From Gemmatimonadota bacterium (GTDB lineage Bacteria; GCA-2686955), in contig NYZA01000001.1 in NCBI GenBank assembly GCA_002686955.1, positions 1 through 10,598 on the forward strand: DNA of 10,598 nt, written 5' to 3'. The notes beneath the pieces are model-generated. The model made no database searches and was not told the origin of the DNA. It saw only the letters and a list, made by a program, of their open reading frames with translations. This document shows, piece after piece, positions 5,598 to 10,598 of the stretch. How positions within the stretch are numbered: position 1 is the first letter of the stretch; every line of letters starts with the position of its first letter. Both the position numbers and the translations under genes were made by a program.

Positions 5598-7136
5598 CTA
5601 CTTTATGAGCAACAATCGCCTGGGAGGGAGGGCGGTACCGTCGAGCGATGCGACGGCGAGATAGACACCGCTCGGCAGCTCCACGCCACTCGCCCCTCTG
5701 CCATCCCACTCAAAGGCGTACTCGCCGGACGGCAGCCTGGCATCGTGGAGCAAACGGAGGCGTCGCCCCTTCATGTCGTGGATTCGTAGCGCGACCCGCG
5801 CCTCTCGGTCGAGGGTGAGTGGAATCGCCGTGCGAGGATTGAAGGGGTTGGGCCGAGGGGAGTGCAGTGCGGCGCCGAGGTGCGGAGCAGCGCCCTTCAG
5901 CTCTTCGCCGATCGCTGTCGTCACCTCACTTCCGAAATAGATGTCGCCGAGATTGTCGCTTCTGCGATCGGCCCACACGGCCAACGGTGTACCTTGGCCG
6001 TCGACCACCATCTCGACATCGTTCTCGCGATGGCCGGAGGGAGCGTCCGAAAGATAGCCGAGGATGTTCCACGTCGCCCCCTTGTCGACCGAGTGGGCGA
6101 GGAGCACGTCGCCCAGGTCTCGCACGGTGGAGTTGTATGCGACGTAGATCGACTGCTGGTAGGTTGCGATCACGGGTCGATTGACGTCGCTCGTCACGCC
6201 CGGATCGCGCAGAACGACATCGGTCCCGAAGCCGGTGCCATAATCGGAAGAGAGATCGGTGTAGATCACGCTGTGCCCACTGCTGGCGTCCATCCAGGTC
6301 ATCACCAGGTCGCTCCCCGCGATGGCGACCGCGGGACCGGTGGTGGGGCACCCATAGATGACCCATTCGCCATCTGCGACTCGGACCGGCGAGAGCCAGG
6401 TGGCACCGCCATCGGACGATCTCGAGAGGAAGGCGTCTCGAACATTGTCGATGTTGTTGCGAAAGGCGAGCAGAAGTGTGTCGTCAGGTCCGGCGAGCAG
6501 ATGGGGGAGGCAGCAATCACAGGGCTCACCCTCCGGCTGGACCACCGCCGGCACATTCGCACTCCAGGTTGCGCCGAAATCGGGGGATGCGGCGAAGTAG
6601 ATCCCGTGACCATCTCCCCGCGCATCCTGCCAAGCCGCTACAACTCGTCCATTGCCGGCGATATCGATGCTCGGCAGGAAGTTGAAGGCGACCTCGACGT
6701 CATCGTTTACCCGCACCGCCGGCGACCAGGTCGCGCCGCCGTCGACCGAGCTCGACGCGACCACATTCGTATCGAAGTAGCCGTCTCGGCTGTCACTCCA
6801 GACGACGATCAATGAATCGCCACCGAGAGACCGGATTTGAGGACCGTTCTGAGAGCCCGACATCAGCTGTCCTTGCACATCGTTGACCCGGACCGAAGCC
6901 GACCACGTGGCGCCTCCATCGCTCGATCGGCTGTAGCGCACATCCTTGCCACCATCCCGCGCATCGGCCCACACCACATGAATTCCACCATCGCGGTCAA
7001 CGGTCAGATGGGGCGCATCCTGGCCGCTCCCGCCGGGAGCATCGTCGACCCGCACGTTTGCCGCCGAGCCGGAAAGGGGGGCGAGGAGAAGCGCCGTCAC
7101 GGCGCCGAAGATCGGTCTGTACACAGCGCACTCCAT
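5598..7136 (-). CDS. Secreted sialidase-like (BNR/Asp-box) beta-propeller with FlgD/T9SS-type C-terminal module
   Basis: This is a 512 aa exported protein. A signal peptide (~1-26: hydrophobic FGAVTALLLAPL, then SGSAA) is followed by a propeller with five Asp-box-like motifs: SSDGGATW (71-78), SVDGGATW (130-137), SPDFGATW (184-191), SSDGGATW (240-247) and SVDKGATW (349-356). VVWADARDG-type strands alternate with them. A cysteine cluster CDCC (C206, C208, C209) and a later YGCPTTGP (C263) form a pair I recall from other secreted sialidase-like proteins. From ~428 an Ig-like sorting/attachment module begins with RPNPFNP and ends SGVYLAVASLD...LLLIK, like FlgD or type IX secretion tails. Sialidase catalysis is not shown, since I see no clear Arg triad. 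Binding or structural use on the cell surface is as likely. The start is ATG at 7136, and GTG at 7139 is possible. No good ribosome site is visible. It is the first gene of a three-gene run. Confidence 0.88.
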   Translation of the reverse strand: MECAVYRPIFGAVTALLLAPLSGSAANVRVDDAPGGSGQDAPHLTVDRDGGIHVVWADARDGGKDVRYSRSSDGGATWSASVRVNDVQGQLMSGSQNGPQIRSLGGDSLIVVWSDSRDGYFDTNVVASSSVDGGATWSPAVRVNDDVEVAFNFLPSIDIAGNGRVVAAWQDARGDGHGIYFAASPDFGATWSANVPAVVQPEGEPCDCCLPHLLAGPDDTLLLAFRNNIDNVRDAFLSRSSDGGATWLSPVRVADGEWVIYGCPTTGPAVAIAGSDLVMTWMDASSGHSVIYTDLSSDYGTGFGTDVVLRDPGVTSDVNRPVIATYQQSIYVAYNSTVRDLGDVLLAHSVDKGATWNILGYLSDAPSGHRENDVEMVVDGQGTPLAVWADRRSDNLGDIYFGSEVTTAIGEELKGAAPHLGAALHSPRPNPFNPRTAIPLTLDREARVALRIHDMKGRRLRLLHDARLPSGEYAFEWDGRGASGVELPSGVYLAVASLDGTALPPRRLLLIK

Positions 7137-7181
7137 CACGGGGTTGAGTGGAATCCGATCGCTCGACCATAGCCGGAGATC

Positions 7182-7201
7182 GAGACCTGCAATAGGGTCT
7201 C
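7182..7201. promoter_or_regulatory. Inverted repeat in the divergent intergenic region
   Basis: GAGACC (7182-7187) and GGTCTC (7196-7201) are perfect 6-bp arms around an 8-bp spacer. They sit between the divergently transcribed propeller gene (start 7136) and CBS gene (start 7279). A second dispersed pair, ATAGGG (7192-7197) and CCCTAT (7223-7228), overlaps it. A shared operator is possible. Neither direction shows a convincing -35/-10 pair. The best minus-strand guess is TTGCAG...TATGGT with a short 15-base spacer. Confidence 0.22.
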
Positions 7202-7278
7202 TCGGCGAAGCTCACCCGTTTGCCCTATCCTCTTCCAGAGGCAGCCAATCAACCCGGGGCGGCACCGGAGGAAACGCC

Positions 7279-7722
7279 ATGCAGACCAAGCTCTCCGACA
7301 TTCTCAGCACGATCGAGGCCAAGCCGATCACCGTGGAGCCCGACGCCACGGTGTTCGAGGCGATCGGGGCGATGGTCCGGAACAACGTCGGTGCTCTGCT
7401 CGTGACCCGAGGAACCGAGATCTGCGGCATCCTCACCGAACGCGACTATCTGCGGGGAGTGGCGCTCAAGGGCCGCCGGTCGAAGGAGATGCGGGTATCG
7501 GAGATCATGAGCACCAAGGTCGTCGTGGTTCCGCCCGATCGCACGGTGGGCGAGTGCATGTCGATCATGACCAAGCATCGGTTCCGGCATCTGCCGGTGT
7601 TCGACGGCGAGGAGTTCGTCGGAATGATCTCGATGCGCCACTTGACCGCGCGGATCTGCGACAACCAGGCGGCCGAGATCGAACAGCTTACCCGTTATAT
7701 CAGCGGGGATTACCCCGGGTAG
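7279..7722 (+). CDS. Tandem CBS-domain protein (Bateman module)
   Basis: This stand-alone Bateman module of 147 aa is the only plus-strand gene. CBS1 spans ~8-62 (KPITVEPDATVFEAIGAMV, then VGALLVTRG...GILTERDY). CBS2 spans ~72-130 (VSEIMSTKVVVVPPDRTV, then RHLPVFDGEEFVGMISMRHL). Such pairs bind adenine nucleotides or related ligands and act as energy or redox sensors on partner proteins. There is no effector domain here, so the partner is unknown. The start is the ATG at 7279, preceded by an excellent GGAGG seven bases upstream. An in-frame reading back to 7144 has no family support. The 3' end overlaps the convergent PHP gene by 23 bp. Confidence 0.94.
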   Translation: MQTKLSDILSTIEAKPITVEPDATVFEAIGAMVRNNVGALLVTRGTEICGILTERDYLRGVALKGRRSKEMRVSEIMSTKVVVVPPDRTVGECMSIMTKHRFRHLPVFDGEEFVGMISMRHLTARICDNQAAEIEQLTRYISGDYPG

Positions 7723-9589
7723 CGACGGGCGTGAACCAGACCGCGTTGGTGTAGGCCACCCCCTCCTCCGGGCTCGAACCAGGAGCGATCGAGTAGGCGC
7801 GATAGTAGGAATCTCGGTCTTTCGGCGCGGAATCGCTCGCCAGCAGATAGCCGTCGCCCGAGACCCCGGCGAACTGGGCGATCATCACCTCGGAGCTGTC
7901 CCCCGCCCGCCCGCGGTAGAGCTCGACGTCGGCGGTCCGGTCCCCCATTTCGTAGGCGATTCCGACCAGAACGTCTTGCGAACCGATCCCCGAGGGGAAT
8001 TTCACGTCTCCGCCCATCGGCACCCAGGACGACCCAGGAACCCGGCCTCCGATCGCGAGGTATTGGTAGTTCGAGATGTAGACCATCCCCCGCTCGAGTG
8101 AACGCTGCACCGATTCACGTGAGAGGTCGGGAAAGGCGTAGACGTGGGTCCAGCCGAAGTCGAAGGCGTCGTCGTGTGTATCCGATCCTGAGAAGCAGTG
8201 GATCTTGCTGCCGCGGAGCAGATGCTTGACCCACCAGCGCACGTGCCCGGTCTGTCCGCTGCGTTTCTTTCCGTTCCAGATCTCGGCGCCGGTGAGGCCA
8301 CCCTCGCGGATTCCGGTGATCGCGGCATCGGAGTTCGAGGTGATCGAGCCTCCCAGTGTCCAGTTGGAACAAGGGTGGTTCATGATCGCGAAGCCTTCGC
8401 CGGCACGAATCGCCGCGATGTTGTCGAGGATCTCCTCGATCGGGCCGTAGCAGTAGCCCCCGCCCAGGTCGGTTCCGCCGGGAAACCAGCTGGAGATGAA
8501 GTGCGCGCCCATGTGGTTCACGCCCCCCGGCAGGAGACAGATCAGGTCGTACAGGTCGCCGCAGCCCTGCCGCTCTCCCGACTCGCTACTGGTCAGCTCG
8601 GTGTCGGCGAAGATCATCACCCCGCCCTGCGCGTTCAGCTCGGCCACATTCTGCGCGACCCGATCGTACTCCTCCTCCTTCTGCAGGCAGTAGGAATGAG
8701 AGGTCGACGTGAACCAGTCCGCTCCGAGCGCGTCGTACTGGGTCTTGAGCACGTCGAGGGTGTTGTCGTCGCCCCAGTTGATCGATTCCGCCTGACAGGT
8801 GGGGCATCCCCGGAAGAAGCCGGCCTCGTCCTTGCAGTCGTGGACGTGCAGGTCTCCCGTGTACCACTCCCCCTCCACGGCGATCATCGGAAGCTCCCCC
8901 TTGCCACCGATACCGAGGGGCAGCCGGGGAAAGTCGGCTACTCGCCGGACTCGCCGGCTCGAGGTCGCGATCGCCGCATCACCATTCGGCGCGGTGTAGG
9001 CAACCCGGATCTCCAGATCGGTGAGCTCGCCGAGCCCCCCCCGCAAAAGCCGATCGAAAGGCAGGGTCAAGGGAATCAGTCCCATCGGACGGGCATCGGC
9101 CGTGAGAGTCGAAGCGCGCGTGCCCAGAAGCTGAAGCTCCTCGAGCATTCCATCGCGTTCCTCGACGTCGAATGCCTCGAAGGCGTTGTAGGGGACGAAG
9201 CGATGGCTGTAGGCCTTGCTCTCGCCGGGAGGCACGAGCTGCCCCAGGCGGATCATCTCCGCGTAGAGCCCCTCGTCGCCCGCAAGAAGCAGGTCGCTCT
9301 CGCCGCGCGCTACGACACGCTCACCGGCGCGCACCTCGACCCTCTCGATCCGCACACTCGATCCGTGGGCGCCACCGTAGTACACCTCGACGTGCGCCCG
9401 CACCGGCACGGCTCGGCGGATTCGCTCCGGGAACCACGCCCGCAATCTCAAGTGGGGGGAGGCCATCGGCCAGGCGGCTTGCTCGGCGAGCGTCGCCGCG
9501 TCGGGCAGGGGCGTCGTGGCGGCATCGACCCGAGGGACCCCGGTGCAGAGGAATGGGATGAAGGCGGCGAGGAGAGCTGGGCGTTTCAT
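7700..9589 (-). CDS. Secreted PHP-superfamily metal-dependent hydrolase
   Basis: This 629 aa protein has an N-terminal signal peptide (~1-23, KRPALLAAFIPFLCTG...VDA). Residues ~45-240 form a beta-rich domain of unknown role. The PHP-type domain starts at GDLHVHDCKD (H248, H250). It continues through TSTSHSYC (H298), FADTELTS (E331), MNHPCSNW (H405) and SGSDTHDD (D470, H472), an order that fits the PHP metal ligands. A further ~110-residue beta-rich tail follows (~515-629). PHP enzymes hydrolyse phosphoesters or related bonds using two or three metals. Most are cytoplasmic, so export is notable. Many cysteines (CPTC at 262-265, and C252, C301, C343, C351, C380, C407, C465) suggest disulfides. 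The ATG at 9589 has GGAG eight bases upstream. It overlaps the CBS gene tail-to-tail. The substrate is unknown, and phosphodiester or sugar-phosphate cleavage would be a guess. Confidence 0.87.
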   Translation of the reverse strand: MKRPALLAAFIPFLCTGVPRVDAATTPLPDAATLAEQAAWPMASPHLRLRAWFPERIRRAVPVRAHVEVYYGGAHGSSVRIERVEVRAGERVVARGESDLLLAGDEGLYAEMIRLGQLVPPGESKAYSHRFVPYNAFEAFDVEERDGMLEELQLLGTRASTLTADARPMGLIPLTLPFDRLLRGGLGELTDLEIRVAYTAPNGDAAIATSSRRVRRVADFPRLPLGIGGKGELPMIAVEGEWYTGDLHVHDCKDEAGFFRGCPTCQAESINWGDDNTLDVLKTQYDALGADWFTSTSHSYCLQKEEEYDRVAQNVAELNAQGGVMIFADTELTSSESGERQGCGDLYDLICLLPGGVNHMGAHFISSWFPGGTDLGGGYCYGPIEEILDNIAAIRAGEGFAIMNHPCSNWTLGGSITSNSDAAITGIREGGLTGAEIWNGKKRSGQTGHVRWWVKHLLRGSKIHCFSGSDTHDDAFDFGWTHVYAFPDLSRESVQRSLERGMVYISNYQYLAIGGRVPGSSWVPMGGDVKFPSGIGSQDVLVGIAYEMGDRTADVELYRGRAGDSSEVMIAQFAGVSGDGYLLASDSAPKDRDSYYRAYSIAPGSSPEEGVAYTNAVWFTPVATRGNPR

Positions 9590-10071
9590 CGGGATGACTC
9601 CGGTGGGTGGTCCATATGCACCCCGATCCTAACTGTCTTACTCGCACAATTCTCGCCGCTATTCTGGTCCGAGATTCCGCAGGTAGAATCGCATCTTTTG
9701 ATGAGGTTGGGACTGCGCATTGACCCTCTGGTCTCCGCCATTCGTCGCCAGGCATGCCCCGTGGCTCCTCGTCCCCGAACTTCTCGCCCTGAGTGGTCTC
9801 GAGAGGCGCGCGCCCACCGCGCCCCACCTCACGCTCGACTGCCCGCGTTCCGGTACCGATGTCTCTTATCCGCAACGGGCGCTTTGTCTGTTCTCACGTT
9901 TCGACATGGCCCCAAGCTCCCGATATCCCCGACGAGAGAAAGCGGGTGAATCGAGGCCGGGGACGCTCGCCAGGCAAAGGGCGGGGCGCGACACCCGCGC
10001 GTTGTTCGTCGCCATCGCGTTCAGGCCGGTCTTCCGGTGGTGCGACGCGCCTTGCGCCGAGTCGGTTGGAA
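9590..10071. other. ~480 bp without a supported gene, upstream of the PHP gene
   Basis: Reading frames exist on both strands here: plus-strand TTG 9720-10094 (124 codons), and minus-strand 9866-10084 (72 codons, TTG start). Neither has a ribosome site or resembles a known protein, and both run into the 3' end of the neighbouring gene at 10072. The part nearest the PHP gene holds a weak sigma-54-like element and a small inverted repeat, GATTC-N8-GAATC (9673-9690). I see nothing else. Confidence 0.5.
9643..9658 (-). promoter_or_regulatory. Weak sigma-54-like element ahead of the secreted PHP gene
   Basis: Minus-strand CGGCGAGAATTGTGCG keeps the GG-N10-GC spacing. It has GGC and TGTGC where the consensus has TGGCAC and TTGC, and it lies ~55 bp before the ATG at 9589. 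The match is poorer than that ahead of the kinase. GG-N10-GC alone is common in GC-rich DNA. Confidence 0.2.
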
Positions 10072-10407
10072 TCACCAGCTCCAACCGATTGTGATGCGGA
10101 CCAACTCGGCCACGATGATCTCTCGCTCATCGATTCGAGGCGAGTAGCTGATCTCGACCGATAGATCCTTTGGGAAATCATCGATCCGGTCGCCGTCCTC
10201 GGCCTCGTAGATGACCCGAAAGTGAAATCCGAAGCCGCCGACGATCTCGTCCGTGGCCGCGACGAAATCGACAGTGGGAAGATCCACCCAAGTCATCAGA
10301 ACGACTGAATCGAGCTTCTCTGATTTGCTGACCGGAAACGAGCCGAGAGCCGGCAGCGGCTGCTGATCCAGGGTTTCGAAGACAACTTGATGGACCGCCC
10401 CTACCAA
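10072..10407 (-). CDS. Unrecognised hypothetical protein downstream of uvrC
   Basis: I do not recognise this protein. It looks truly coding: codon third positions are GC-rich and the sequence alternates hydrophobic strands with acidic turns (DSVVLMTWVDLPTVDFVAA, FHFRVIYEAEDGDRIDDF, DLSVEISYSPRIDEREIIV), as in a small all-beta domain. There is no signal peptide or membrane span. From the first usual start (TTG at 10407) it is 111 aa, but that TTG has no ribosome site. The frame stays open and coding-like back to the uvrC stop (10462-10464), with no ATG or GTG. It adds up to 18 residues including a PSHPLITPAW stretch. GGAGG lies five bases before an ATC codon at 10461, so initiation at a non-standard codon is conceivable. 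It is in the same frame as uvrC. Function unknown. Confidence 0.55.
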   Translation of the reverse strand: MVGAVHQVVFETLDQQPLPALGSFPVSKSEKLDSVVLMTWVDLPTVDFVAATDEIVGGFGFHFRVIYEAEDGDRIDDFPKDLSVEISYSPRIDEREIIVAELVRITIGWSW

Positions 10408-10461
10408 CCAAGCCGGTGTGATCAGCGGATGAGACGGAACAACCTGGGCGGTCGTGGTGAT

Positions 10462-10598
10462 CTATTCCTCCACCGACCCGTGCCCCGAAAGCTCGAGAAT
10501 GATCCGTCGCGCCAGCGCGGGCCCGATCCCCGGCACCTCGGCCACGGCCTCGTAGCCGGCCGCCTCGATCGCCGAGACGGAACCGAAGCGGGTGAGCA
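10462..10598 (-). CDS. uvrC: UvrABC excinuclease subunit C, C-terminal helix-hairpin-helix end (partial)
   Basis: Only the last ~45 codons are inside the window. They read LTRFGSVSAIEAAGYEAVAE and then VPGIGPALARRIILELSGHG, ending VEE and TAG. This is the second helix-hairpin-helix of the (HhH)2 DNA-binding tail of UvrC: the FGS turn, the linking helix, then the VPGIGPALA hairpin followed by a helix. UvrC makes both incisions in bacterial nucleotide-excision repair in the cytoplasm, and this tail binds the DNA for them. Other HhH proteins (for example DNA ligase or ERCC4-type nucleases) are possible, but the spacing and the position at the extreme C-terminus favour UvrC. The rest of the gene lies beyond the right edge. 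Confidence 0.8.
   Translation of the reverse strand, partial: LTRFGSVSAIEAAGYEAVAEVPGIGPALARRIILELSGHGSVEE

Noticed and set aside
5590-5709. Longer N-terminus for the zinc metallopeptidase
   Set aside because: The extra 40 residues are Arg-rich, overlap the propeller gene by 112 bp and exceed the family's normal size. The GTG at 5589 gives the expected 128 aa.
5862-6815. Plus-strand open frame of 317 codons
   Set aside because: It is antisense to the propeller gene, whose repeated Asp boxes prove the minus frame.
7144-7278. N-terminal extension of the CBS protein
   Set aside because: The ATG at 7279 has a near-ideal GGAGG and the two CBS domains start right after it. The extension is Ser/Arg-rich intergenic sequence.
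8198-9949. Long plus-strand open frame of 583 codons
   Set aside because: It is antisense to the PHP gene, which has clear motifs, a signal peptide and a ribosome site. The plus frame has no recognisable domain and is typical of the shadow frames of GC-rich genes.
9866-10084. Minus-strand 72-codon frame after the hypothetical gene
   Set aside because: Its TTG start lies inside the upstream gene's 3' end, with no ribosome site and a composition unlike a folded protein.
9720-10094. Plus-strand 124-codon frame with a TTG start
   Set aside because: It has fairly GC-rich third positions in its first half, but no ribosome site and no recognisable protein. It runs into the 3' end of the opposite-strand gene at 10072.

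Overview
This window comes from a high-GC bacterial genome, probably an uncultured lineage of the FCB/Eisenbacteria-Krumholzibacteria type. The main clue is the secreted beta-propeller protein at 5598-7136. It ends in a FlgD/T9SS-type C-terminal module (RPNPFNP...SGVY...LLLIK), which is common in those phyla. The lineage is inferred from gene style only. No RNA gene, CRISPR array, IS element or phage gene was seen. All genes are on the minus strand except one small CBS-domain gene.

Layout from the right edge, following minus-strand transcription. The window opens with the last ~45 codons of uvrC (10462-10598). An unrecognised ~111-residue protein (10072-10407) follows in the same reading frame, and its start is unclear. 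A ~480 bp stretch with no gene I can support comes next. Then comes a secreted PHP-superfamily metallohydrolase (7700-9589). It converges on, and overlaps by 23 bp, a plus-strand tandem-CBS protein (7279-7722). A divergent intergenic region (~140 bp) leads into a compact minus-strand run: a secreted sialidase-like propeller (5598-7136), a minimal HExxH zinc metallopeptidase (5203-5589) and an NAD(P)-dependent aldehyde dehydrogenase (3727-5157). A 128 bp gap then precedes a membrane histidine kinase (2096-3598, TTG start) that overlaps its NtrC-type sigma-54 activator partner (717-2096). The left edge holds a PqqD-like (RRE-fold) small protein (188-598). It is followed, through a GTGA overlap, by an unrecognised 55-codon ORF and possibly by the first codons of another gene.

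The most interesting regulatory point is the gap before the histidine kinase. It carries a good sigma-54 -24/-12 match (TGGCA-N6-GTGCA, GG-N10-GC) placed correctly ahead of the kinase ribosome-binding site, with a 19 bp inverted repeat about 20 bp further upstream. Together these suggest that the kinase/activator pair controls its own sigma-54 promoter. A weaker GG-N10-GC match precedes the secreted PHP gene. The activator has GAFSGA in place of the canonical GAFTGA sigma-54 contact loop. The other points worth a look are the PqqD-like gene with its odd tail and tiny coupled ORF, the in-frame uvrC-TAG-ORF arrangement, and the cysteine-rich secreted PHP protein.
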